Origin: Hyaloscypha bicolor E
Lineage: Eukaryota > Ascomycota > Leotiomycetes > Helotiales > Hyaloscyphaceae
NCBI RefSeq assembly: GCF_002865645.1
Contig: NW_020194519.1
Span: 493,542-557,541, forward strand
Direction: 5' to 3'
Length of the DNA: 64,000 bases
Position numbers and translations under genes: made by a program. Shown here in pieces: positions 1-10,600 of this stretch. A model generated the notes under the pieces. It saw only the letters and a list, made by a program, of their open reading frames with translations, was not told where the DNA came from and did not search any database. The stretch's first letter is position 1; the number at the start of each line of letters is the position of its first letter.

Positions 1-108
1 CTTCGCCTAGCGCCAATGTAAATAACTGTCATGAAGTGACTAAAATTGATCTATAAATCTAAGGCTAACTAGGTGCTGTACTTTATAATTGCAAAGGAGT
101 CTATCCTA

Positions 109-3100
109 CTATGTGCTGTCAGGATTCGAAGGGACAGATGAAGTGTTTAAGTGCTCGAGGTGCCAATCACACAACTCCTCCATTGTCATCTCTCCCGAAA
201 AGCTCTGCACCTCGCACAACCTCCTAAAAGCACCGCCCATATCCAGGACCCTTAGCGTTGCCCCAAGATCCTCAAAGAACCGCCTATTAAGACCCCAAAC
301 CCTCCGCGAGAACTCTATTTCCTCGGATAGATAAACGCTTGCCTGGTAGTGCGGACGTACATACGGCAACATGTAGGGCGCGCGACAGAGAGAGCCATCG
401 GGTAGTCTCACCACCAATCCTGCCTCGCGAGCACCGACAAGAAAGTCCCTACAATCCACATGGTTCAGGCGAGGTGGGTAGTCTGACTTCTTTTTTCCTT
501 CTGGTGAGGCGGATAGGGGTCCCGAAGCGTCACAGAGCGTGGCGAACTTCGCAACCCTACATCTGCTCTCGACCAGGGCGCGAACATAGTCTCGCGTATG
601 GCCCGTAAACGTATCGTCGTCAAACAGAATATAAGAGGTATTTTCGAGGCGCTCCAGCTGCGTAGCAATCGGCTCTGCGCCGGGACGAGCGACGAAGCCC
701 GGGTCTACTCTGCTCAGTGGCTCGAAGCAGCGCGAGACTTCCATGTTGACGGCGCCGGGGAGACAAGGGTCTAAGCTGATGATGGGAGAAGAGTCGGCGA
801 TACCCTGAAAGATCCTTTTCTGGTTGTCCAGGTCGAGGGTGAAGCTTTGGACATCGGGACCACCTTCCAACTTCCGGCCGCGAGAAAAGGATTCTTCTAA
901 AGCGGTCACGAGACCCTTTGAGAATGTTTGATATGCTTGGTGGAGACGGGTAGGATCCATGCCTGGCAGGTGCTCCCAAGATTGGACGGCCCAGTCGCCT
1001 TCATTACGGACGTAGAGACTGACGACACCCGGTGTTTGGACATCCCTACCATGATTGATTGTGCGCAGACGAAGCCATTCATCTTTGACCTCCTCTGGAA
1101 GAGCTTGTATATCCCCGCGGCGAACATTGGACGACGTCCAAGGAGAAGTTACGTTTGGAGTAAACACAATCCGGGGATTCTGTTGGACAACGGGATCCTC
1201 AGCGATTCTTTTAAATTCCGCCTCGTATCCTGGACGCAGAACGCAGACACAGGAGCCGCGTCCAGCAAATGCTTTTGCAAATCTCGCGTTGTCGCTGCCG
1301 CATACAAATACGATGTGAATGGGGCGGTGGGTGCGCACGTAGTATGCTAGGTGCTTCTCGAGTCTTTCGATGACAGCTGTAAAGTTTACAGCTGCTGGAA
1401 CATGCAGCGCCGCCCAGCGCTCTACCATCAACCAGTCACTGTTACGTATGGCACGTTCGCAGAGGTCCAAACGTTGAGCAGCGGGTGTGAAATCCGCGCC
1501 ACACTTCCGAGATATATAAGAATCGTGATCTGGTGCTAAATAGCCGCCGAGTATCGCATGGCCGCGCTCTTCCAGTGCAATTTTCGCCCGTTCCATCATT
1601 TCGAGATGCCCAGCGTGGACTGGGGAAAAGGCACCCGTGCTGACTAGAACATAAAGCTCTTTTGAAGAGTCTTGCGGTTTTTGTTGTGCCAGATTTTTCA
1701 GTATTTTGTCAAACGGGGCAGTCCACCATCTCGGGTCAGAGCGAGGAGAGTATTCCAAGCCGTCCTCGAAGTACCCAGCCTCCTCGATCTCCTTCACACC
1801 CCCGAGAACTCTATAGGCATTTGCAAATGTCGGATCGCGTGCCCATTTCTCAGGTGGCAGTGATGGTAGCGGCGCACTTCTTTTCGAGACATGTATCGCA
1901 TGTGACGAGCACCGTTCGTAAATGATATCGGTACGTAGGAGGATCCTTGGACTCGTTCCATTCCAAGTAGAGCCGTCATGGAGGACTCGGTGGTCGAAAA
2001 CTAGGACATCGCCAGCTTTTGCAGGTACTTCGACGAGTATATCGCACGAGGAGGCTTGCGTATCATGGTCCGTATAGTTACGCTCATCTAGGGGAAGAAA
2101 ACGCTGATGGTCGATTAGAAAGCGTGTATTTCCACCCAACCCCTGTGATGGTGGTGTCAATGTTATTACAACGCTCATTAGAGTGTGTTTGCGGCCATCT
2201 TTGAAATCGAATCCTGCATCATAGTGTGGAACAAGTGCCCCGCCCTTCTCATAGCGGATGAAGCGCAGCATAGGATTAATTCCGACAGGACGCCATACGG
2301 GATGGTCGTTCCAGTCCGTGGGAGTGAAATCGCTCATTGTCCGAAATCCAGGCAGAGAAGGAGCGAGGCGATCCCAAAGGAGCTGGGCGACTTCCTCATC
2401 ATAAGCAGTTGAGCGATAAGAGCCAATCACCCTACCCTCCTCATCAGCGAGTAGTTCACTGTTAGGGACGAGCACCCTGCCGTGAATATCGGCAGGAACC
2501 CATGGCCAGTTGACAGCATCGCGAAGGAATTCGTCGCACGCTTGGGCGCTCAAAACGTCACGGAGCAGCAAGGCCGATTCTCCAAAGTCAGCAAGCGACT
2601 TCACCGATGTCGCCCTACGTGCATCACCACGAAGAGCGTGTTTGAGTCGCGATGTTAGCTCGATAGGACCCACACGCATGGCAAGTGCTCCCTCATGTGG
2701 AATCGGGTTGGGGAACTGTTCGACTTCTTGTGTGCGCCATCCACCAGGAACAGCGCGCGGGTAGAGATCCAGGTGTACGGCCGGAGAGTCGCCAATGTAC
2801 TTGTGGGTGTTGACCTGATGCAGTCTCTCGAACTTCTTTTCCCACGACATGAATTCGCTTTGGGCATCTGGGCACAATGAGGCGCGCCACGGCCCGCCGT
2901 CTCTCGGGTCAGTGCAAAGATACCACGTATAGATCTCGAGAGCATCATACGGAGCGCCGATCATGTCTTCATCGCATGCACCATCATAAGTATCTCCCGT
3001 GGGTACAGCGGTGATGACACTGGAAGGGACTCCTAGCCCATCCGCAAGTTGATAGACCTCGCTTTTGTGGATATCCGAAACTGGCTGGATATCGACCATC

Positions 3101-3654
3101 CCATCGGAAGCTTTGCCAAAGAATCCAATGTAGCTCCCCTCGTCACGGTTGGTGGTCCCACAGGCAATGGATCGGAAGCCTTGTTCTGTAAGAAGGGCAG
3201 TTTGGTAGTAAAGCATCGGAGTGCGTAGGTAGGACACGAGTTGCCCAGACGCCCATGCTGTTCCTTTGATTCCAGTACTCGCCACGCTTGCCTCGCGTGC
3301 AGCTGTCAAGGTTGAAGAGAGATCGACCGTCACGCTTGGGACTCCGAATGCAGCGGCTACTTCAGCGCCTCGAGATGAAGCAGTATCTTGATGGGTTGCA
3401 CCCTCCCCATGCATGGGGAGGAGTAGAGCCAGGATGCGACGGATTGGCGAGCCCGGTTGTCGTGCCGCATGGGCAATGATTCCAAGTGTCACCGCCGAAT
3501 CAACCCCACCGCTCACACCCACGACACAACCGCTGATGCCACTTTGTGTGAAATATGCGTTGATCAAGGAGCTTTTGGCCTGAAGATACCGCTCTGGGTC
3601 AAAACAACGGCTGGATCGATATGCATTGAGTGCCGATTGAAGTTCCGGGTGCAT
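109..3654 (-). CDS. Four-domain fusion: NAD synthetase / 2OG-Fe(II) oxygenase / NMN adenylyltransferase / phosphoribosyltransferase-like
   Basis: Uninterrupted 1181-codon frame from an ATG, no intron. Residues 1-300 read as an ammonia-type NAD synthetase: PP-loop SGGVDSA at 48-54, TTNRDEG near 167-173 and the VPTGDTYDG...DED segment at 217-230; the glutaminase domain of ordinary eukaryotic NAD synthetase is absent. Residues 350-580 look like a 2-oxoglutarate/Fe(II) dioxygenase with HYD (H477, D479), distal H559 and R570. Residues 665-900 are a nucleotidyltransferase of the NMN/NaMN adenylyltransferase type, with GAFSPVHAGH at 674-683 and TSSNVRRG at 840-847. Residues 900-1181 carry a type-I PRPP-binding loop, FDDDTFTGHT at 1011-1020. 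All signature residues are present, so each domain may be active. Inference: PRTase, adenylyltransferase and amidation form a pyridine-base-to-dinucleotide route on one chain, with hydroxylation added. The PRTase base and the oxygenase substrate are unknown. Lack of introns may mean horizontal origin; not tested. Confidence 0.88.
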   Translation of the reverse strand: MHPELQSALNAYRSSRCFDPERYLQAKSSLINAYFTQSGISGCVVGVSGGVDSAVTLGIIAHAARQPGSPIRRILALLLPMHGEGATHQDTASSRGAEVAAAFGVPSVTVDLSSTLTAAREASVASTGIKGTAWASGQLVSYLRTPMLYYQTALLTEQGFRSIACGTTNRDEGSYIGFFGKASDGMVDIQPVSDIHKSEVYQLADGLGVPSSVITAVPTGDTYDGACDEDMIGAPYDALEIYTWYLCTDPRDGGPWRASLCPDAQSEFMSWEKKFERLHQVNTHKYIGDSPAVHLDLYPRAVPGGWRTQEVEQFPNPIPHEGALAMRVGPIELTSRLKHALRGDARRATSVKSLADFGESALLLRDVLSAQACDEFLRDAVNWPWVPADIHGRVLVPNSELLADEEGRVIGSYRSTAYDEEVAQLLWDRLAPSLPGFRTMSDFTPTDWNDHPVWRPVGINPMLRFIRYEKGGALVPHYDAGFDFKDGRKHTLMSVVITLTPPSQGLGGNTRFLIDHQRFLPLDERNYTDHDTQASSCDILVEVPAKAGDVLVFDHRVLHDGSTWNGTSPRILLRTDIIYERCSSHAIHVSKRSAPLPSLPPEKWARDPTFANAYRVLGGVKEIEEAGYFEDGLEYSPRSDPRWWTAPFDKILKNLAQQKPQDSSKELYVLVSTGAFSPVHAGHLEMMERAKIALEERGHAILGGYLAPDHDSYISRKCGADFTPAAQRLDLCERAIRNSDWLMVERWAALHVPAAVNFTAVIERLEKHLAYYVRTHRPIHIVFVCGSDNARFAKAFAGRGSCVCVLRPGYEAEFKRIAEDPVVQQNPRIVFTPNVTSPWTSSNVRRGDIQALPEEVKDEWLRLRTINHGRDVQTPGVVSLYVRNEGDWAVQSWEHLPGMDPTRLHQAYQTFSKGLVTALEESFSRGRKLEGGPDVQSFTLDLDNQKRIFQGIADSSPIISLDPCLPGAVNMEVSRCFEPLSRVDPGFVARPGAEPIATQLERLENTSYILFDDDTFTGHTRDYVRALVESRCRVAKFATLCDASGPLSASPEGKKKSDYPPRLNHVDCRDFLVGAREAGLVVRLPDGSLCRAPYMLPYVRPHYQASVYLSEEIEFSRRVWGLNRRFFEDLGATLRVLDMGGAFRRLCEVQSFSGEMTMEELCDWHLEHLNTSSVPSNPDST

Positions 3655-5199
3655 TGCTAGCGATCTTAGCCGGATCCTTCTAGCAGGAGTAGTTGACGGT
3701 CGTTGCTATACTGGAGTTGTCTGGCTATGTCGAGGAATTTGAATTTAAGATTTTTTGCAGAATATAGGTGAGTGAATGAAGCTGGAGAACTCAGGGAGAA
3801 TAATATACCTTTCTCAATAGTATCATCGTAGGCAGAAAGAATACTTCGGTGTGCGTTAATGTTCACCTGGTGAGCAATCTAGCTCTGCTCCAATCAGCGC
3901 ACAAGGTCAAACACAGCCCGGCTGTCTCTGCCAGGCCTTGCGACACAGCCGCTTCAGCCGAAAGTAAAGTCGGCACATTTTGCGCCGAAATACGAGAGGC
4001 ACCTCCAAAGATGGCACTCGCAAGGACCTTAGCAGAACATTTCCGAAGCTCTGCAGGGGAGATGCCCAAGCGAAGCGCCACACCTGGAGGCCTGCTCCGC
4101 TGGGCTGAGATGACCGTGACTGGCGATGATGGGAGAGAAGAAGGTTGGAGGATGGTGAAATTGGAAGGGCTGTTGGCGATGCTGAAAGAAGATTGTGACT
4201 ACGCGTAAAAGTTTCCAATTCTATAGGCATCCCAAGCGTCGCCTCGTCGAGTTCTGGGCACTGTAAAGCGCCCCGAATCACGGGACATGAGTAAATTTGT
4301 GTGCGCAATCAAAATCAAGATGCGACATTACGGTGATGAAGAGAGAGGGGACGGAGAAGAGCCGTTGCATTGTCACTTGACGGGCACAATGAATAAAGCA
4401 AGGTTGAGGGGTTGTTGAAAGAAAGTTGGCATGTGGAGATGACTCGCAGCGATCAGAGCCGTCACGTGCTTCACACTTTGACACGCCTTGCGCAGTTGAC
4501 TCAGTGCGCTCACCGAGACCTAGTAATCTTTCGTATGATTTCAAGACATCGTCAATCCTCGAAGTAATATTGAGAAAATCCTTCTGCTGAGCTAGGAGTG
4601 GGGCTGTCCTGCCTCGCCTGCCTGCCCAAATTCGTCTGATCTATTGAGAATTCAAAGCAAAAGTCACGTGCAATGCTTCTCAGACGACTGTCCATTTTGC
4701 AGTGATCTAAGGCTTATACTTGTACATGCCCAAATAGCCCCTATTACCACTAAAAACCCATATTTAGCTGAATGCCCTTGCATAACTGAATTGCCACTGG
4801 TAGCCTTAGGCACCAATTTCCAACATGATCTCCCACCACTTGACATTCATGATTCCGTTCGCTTCCTCCTTCTTACCTCAATGATAATCCTAATTCCTCG
4901 GACACATTTGATAAAGTCTGCGCCACTTTCTGTCAAATAGATTCGGTGATTTTGCGCTATTTCTTTATGGAGATGCGTAGCTCGTTGTTTATTGGGGTTT
5001 AAGTATTGCAGTGTTGCACAGTACAGGTGGTTTTCACGAGTGTAAGCAATAAACGCCGTATTTAGTCATTATGCCTCACCACGGAGGGTTATTGAATGGG
5101 ATCGAAAACCATCCCGAAGGTCTGGCCATCGGGTAAGTGCGCAATTCAAGAACCTGCCCGGACTTTTCTAATTCCTTCGGCCGTGCGACCTAGAGTTCT
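3655..5199. other. Intergenic region upstream of the fusion gene
   Basis: About 1.5 kb of ordinary base composition between the fusion gene start and the VWA pseudogene. It contains short open frames on both strands (about 3.85-4.3 kb) but none with a recognisable domain or spliced continuation. The first few hundred bases should hold the promoter of the minus-strand fusion gene. I saw no repeat or RNA gene. Confidence 0.5.
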
Positions 5200-6770
5200 C
5201 AGCCAAATGGCCCCTACTTGCAACCTGTCGGCACGGTTAGAATGGGGTCAATTAGCAATACCAGCGTGTTAAACAGGTTATGGTGTCAACCAATCTGGCA
5301 GGTACTGTATACGGACTCTCGCCACAAGCCTATCGTCCCCAGTATTTTTCTAAATGACCTCAAATCGAAACTCAGCAAGGATTTGCTGGTAGCTATCCAC
5401 AGATACCACAGACTGGCCTCCAACAGCCTCCTAGAGCTTGTCCTCAGATATCCCAGTCCAGTCCTCCCAGTCTAGTTATTCAAGTCACCCCTACAGCCAA
5501 GCTGTCAAACGTTGTCCCAAGCTCCGCAGAGATTTCAGGGAGTCTACCAACAATCTCCTAAGCGTATTTAGCCCCAAAATCAACCAGTTTCCTTGCCGCG
5601 GCCTCAATCTACTAATAGTCCTGGGGCAACCTGTTAACCAACGTCAACTCTTCCGCCTTCCTGTACACCCAAGCCACAACCCCAGGAAATTCAACAAAAC
5701 CCACAACCTTGCCCAACCGCAACCATCTACCTCTGCGGTCCGCCAACCAAGTCCCGGAGTGAAATATCCAACAATGCCAGGAGTCGTTCCCTCACCAATT
5801 TATACACCAGAGCCCCAAAACAGGCCAAACGCAGCTTATCAGTCAACACCTCGGGCACCCCACCGAATTGGCCGGGACCAAATCAGTCTATCACCCAAAT
5901 AGTTCCTCCCCAAATGCATCATTTCAGCAACTCTCAGTGCAATTCCGAACATCCTTTCAACAGCTTCCGGTACAGGTTCAGAGCGGTTCATACAGACCAG
6001 AACCTGTCATGACTTAAAACTCACAACCGCCAGCATATTTGGATCCTCGAGACACCGAGGTCAAATTTCATCCACGATCCTCAACGGCAGACAAACACCA
6101 CCACGCCCTGAAAACCCTTCACAGCTCTCCCCAAAGCGTAGAAGTCCTCACCTCGGTTATCGGCTCATATCTCATCCCCAAACACACACATTAGGGCCAT
6201 CATGTCCAATCAGGAACTGAAAACTATCATCACGCCCGCCCTAAAATCCCGAGGTTCCCGCAGCGTGATGGCCTGGAGCTGCTGGACACAAGCCCGCAAC
6301 ATGCTCGCAGACCTCATTTTCTTCGTCTCCATGTACAACCCCCAAGGTATTGACCTACACTTCCTTAACCGAGTCCCCTTCTACGGAGGCTTGAAGACCT
6401 CAGCTGCTGTCCAGGTTGCATCCGACAGTGGCTACCATTCGAACGGAACCCCTACCGGCTAGTGCGTAAACGACATCCCCGACACCTACATGTGCTCTCT
6501 TCGCTATTACCGCACACCCCTCCCCCTAAACTTAATCGTAATAACCAATGGGGAAGCCAACGATGAACATATCCTGCACTGGGCGATCGAGCACCACTTC
6601 ACCAAGATCGTGCACCGAGGCTTCCCAGCCCATCAGTCCGGCATCAAGCTCGTGCAGGTGGGCGATTGTGAGTGTGCAAGGTTTCAAGTCTAGACAACTA
6701 TATTCCCAGGGACGAATCTGGCTCCCAGGGATCCCAAACGGGACCTTCTTACCCCCAAAAAACCATTAAC
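5200..6770 (+). pseudogene. Decayed VWA (von Willebrand factor A) domain protein gene with Pro/Gln-rich N-terminal part
   Basis: Between about 5.3 and 6.1 kb all frames hold coding-like Pro/Gln/Ser-rich pieces that shift frame and hit stops. From 6.2 to 6.7 kb come fragments of a VWA domain: DLIFFVSMYNPQGIDLHFLNR around 6.31-6.38 kb, a TPTG motif before a stop near 6462, then LNLIVITNGEANDE and IKLVQVGDCECA around 6.53-6.68 kb. Fungal cytoplasmic VWA proteins have a long P/Q-rich leader followed by this series (ID.YFLN, GATPTG, LIVITDG, GVQFFQVG), so the order fits. The usual DSGSM metal-site motif is not legible. Damage is by frameshifts and stops while CpA/TpG remain frequent, so it is not mainly RIP. 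Decay stops at the edge of the AT-rich transposon block. Confidence 0.6.
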
Positions 6771-7135
6771 CTCTCAGGGCGTATTTCTCTTGCACTATGG
6801 CATGGATTTGGTTCTTTGTCTAAAGAGCGACGTCTATATAGATAGCCTAAGCCGTCTTACTAAGGCCTCGCTAAAGGGCATTCTACTATAATATATTAAA
6901 AAGTAAAAAGCTCTAGGGTATTAATAATTAAAGTTATAAAGCCTCTTATAGCTCGTATATTTCTTATATATATAAGTTTTAAATTATATAAAAATTTTAT
7001 TTATTTATTTATTAAAGTAAAAATTAGTTCGTTAATAAGCTTTATTATATAAGATTTGTAATAGCGGAATTGAGGCAATAGCCAGGGCTCAAAGATCCAA
7101 GAATCTCATATATTGAAAATACTAAGCTAAAGAGA
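6771..7135. repeat. RIP-mutated AT-rich flank of the gypsy block
   Basis: Sharp drop in GC after about 6.83 kb, with TA-rich sequence and a single less mutated patch (about 7.05-7.13 kb). No gene. Probably an older repeat remnant into which gypsy copy A inserted; the patch beginning AATAGCCAG near 7076 resembles sequence near 21895 on the far side of the block. Confidence 0.5.
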
Positions 7136-7430
7136 TGTGATGGGCACACGTGATGGCGTATGGACAGGTATCAGATGTCGTGGATCTAGTTTCCTATTTT
7201 AGGTAAAGCTTGTAATCGGAATCGTACGGGCGATCGGAATCGTACGGATCGCATGGGATCGTGTTTCCTAGTTAAGTAAAGTGCTTTGCAGGCTTGGCTA
7301 AGCACTAGGGAACATATAGGGAGACGCTCCTAGCTTTAGAAAGGGGCATTAATTAGTCTTTTATTAGAATTAATTCTTGGAATCAGTTACACTTACAAGC
7401 GTCACTCTGCAGCTTACTTACCTTGACTAC
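7136..7430 (+). repeat. 5' LTR of gypsy copy A (about 295 bp)
   Basis: Starts TGTGATGGGCAC and ends near CCTTGACTAC. It keeps normal GC, CpG and CpA content, unlike the 3' LTR of the same element, so RIP stopped short of this end. Inverted copy B has an LTR of the same length at 21326-21620. The exact 3' boundary is uncertain by about 25 bp. Confidence 0.75.
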
Positions 7431-7659
7431 TTGTGTATTACCCTGCTATTACGTACCTTATATTCTAATTAATCCAACCTTCGGGGAGTAGTTCATTACG
7501 AGGTAGTTAAGCTATTAATAGACAAAAATATTAATGGCTAGAGTATTAATTAGAAGAAGCGCCTCTACTACCGCTGGGGCAACCTAACCGGGTACCCAGG
7601 GGAGCGCCCAGTCAAGTACTCTTTATACTACCTAATTAGGAGAAGGAAGTAGAATTCAG

Positions 7660-10600
7660 ATGCCCCCAGAACTAGCGAATAGAATAATAATAATAGAGAA
7701 ATTAGTGGCGGCTTACTATTATATTACTAAGTTAGAAATAGAGATATAATAGAGAGAAGATCTAGAGAAGCTAGAAGCTCAGATCCGTTATTTTAAAAAT
7801 ATTTGGATATCTGGTATAGAACCCGTTATACCCCTAGTAGTACCCTTAGTTTAGAGGGCTCTAAAAACCCGAGAACTGCCTATTTACCGGAAAAAGAATA
7901 TTAAAGAAACCCAGGACTTCTTCTATTAGGCAAAGTTAAAATAATATAAAGATAGTGGGATTATCTAGGCTACTAATATAGTAAAGATTACATATTATAC
8001 TTCCTATTTTAAGAATATAGCTAGAAATATCTAGAAATATAGGAAATAATTAGTAAGTATTAATATTATAAATTAGGAAACTTTTATTAAATTTATAAAG
8101 AATTTTATCTTAGATCTAGAGAACTATAATAATAATATTCTTACTAAGTTTAAAGATACTAAATAATAGCTAGGTTAGAATATTTAAAACTTTATATCTT
8201 ATTTAAATAGCCTATTAGATAACTTAAGATATACGGATTTACTATAAAAGCAAAATAACTTATTTAATAGCTTAAGGTAAGAGATCCGAGATAAGATTAA
8301 TTATTAAAGAAATACTTTATAAGAAAGAAAGAAACTTATTTTTATTACTATAAGAATTAAGAATAATTTAAACCTATTTACTTAATAGAAATATAATAAT
8401 AAGCTAATAAGATAGTAAAAGAAAGAAAATAAAAAATAAAAATAAAAAAATAATAAAGAGAAATAAAAGAGAAATAAAATTCTATTATAAGGTTTATAAA
8501 ACTAGAATAATAAAGATATAATAATAAGATCTAATATAGTATTTATATTAGAATTTATAAAACCGGATATAATTTGCTTTATTTACTAGAAAAAGAATTA
8601 CTATATTATTACTTGCCTTAATTAAGGGAAACCGACTTATTATAATTATAATAAGTCTAGCTATAAAATATATAAGTATCTAGAACTAAAGAAGTTAGGA
8701 AATAGATATATCCTATAGTAATTATACTTATTTATATTATAGAAAGCAAGGCTTCTAAAACAAGAATAGTAATTAAGGTTATTATTAAGATAATAAAAAG
8801 TAAATAAAGAATTAAAGTATTAGTAAACTCGGATATAGAGGCTAATTATATAAAGAGAAAATTAGCTTTAGATATAAGTATTCTATTAATATTAGGGATA
8901 ACTTCTTTATTTTTACTAAAGAAAAGAAGAATTTATTTATATAGAGATTATATTCTTGGGATTATTATTAAGAATATACTAGGGAACTAAAGAAAGGCTA
9001 ATATATACTTTATATTATATAATTTTAATCTAAATTATATTAATATAATACTTGAATTCCTATAGCTTAACTAGATTAATTCCCTAATTTCTTTTAGGAA
9101 AGTAATATAGAAATACTAGATTTAATTATAAAAAATTAAAGTTCTAAATACTAGGAAATTTACTAAAGTAATAAAATATAAGATATATAATTTTCTATTA
9201 ATTATCTATTCTATAATAAATAACTAAAGAATTATTACTATTATTACTAATAGGATAATTATATTTCCTAAAAAATATTAGAATCTTTTCTAAATATTTT
9301 CTATAAAAGCTATAAATATATTACCTAATTATTATATAATAGAATATTATATAAATCTGAAACTAGAGTCCTAATTATTATATAATTCTATATATATTTT
9401 ATTAAAAAGAAAGCTTAAAGTTCTTTAGAAATATTTTAATACTAGCCTAGAAAAGAAATAAATCCGTTATTTTACTAGCCTAGCTAGTATCCCAATTATA
9501 TTTATTCTAAAGAAAGAAAGCAGCCTATATTTATATATTAATTACCGGAATCTAAATAGGATTATTATTAAGAACCAAATACTATTACTATTTATTAGTA
9601 AGACTATAAATAGGCTTTATAAAGCAAAAATATATATAAAGCTAAACTTAAAAAATACTTACTATTAGTTATAAATATAAGAAAGTAATAAATAAAAAAT
9701 AATATTTTAAATATATTATAAATATTTTAAATACTATATTATATTTTTTAAACTATCTAATACTCTAGTAATATTTCAGGTATATATTAATTATATATTA
9801 GTAGGCCTTATAAATATTATTTATATAATCTATCTAGATAATATTTTAATTTATTTAGAGAATCTAGAATAATATATAATAGTAATCTAATATATATTTA
9901 AATAATTATAATAATACTAGCTCTTTATAAACTTAATAAAATACGAGTTTAATATAGAGAAAATAAAGTTCCTAGAATTTATAATTAGTCTAGATAATAT
10001 AGAAATAAAAGCTAATAGGATTATAACTATTAGGGAATAGCTAGCCCTAAAAAATAATATTCGAGAAATTCAAGTATTTCTAGGTTTTACTAATTTTTAC
10101 TAGAGGTTTATTTATAGATATTCCAGAATAATAAAAGAATTAATTAATTTATTAAAAACTAGTAGAAACCCATAATATTATTTTAGCTAGATAAATAAAG
10201 TAAATAGGGCTTTTAAGAAGTTATAAATTATATTTATAATAGTACTAATTCTTTATTATTTTAATCTAGTTTTAAAGATTTATATAGAAATAAATACTTT
10301 AGGATTTATAATTATAGGTATAATTTCCTAGCTTTTTAGTAAAAGAATAGAAGCTAGGTAATATCCTATTACTTTTTATTTAAAGAAAATAATTATAATT
10401 AAAAGCAGGTATAAAATATATAATTCTAAACTCTTAGCTATTATTCTAGTATTTTATATCTAGTAATATTACCTAATATATATCTAATATACTATTATTA
10501 TTAAAATAAATTATAATAACTTAAAATACTTTATAACTAAAAGAAAACTAAATAATTAATAAATAAGATAGGCAGAGAAGCTAGCTATTTTTAATTTTAT

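Noticed and set aside
3849..4308. Overlapping 119- and 133-codon frames on opposite strands
   Set aside because: No recognisable domain on either strand and no supporting splice structure.
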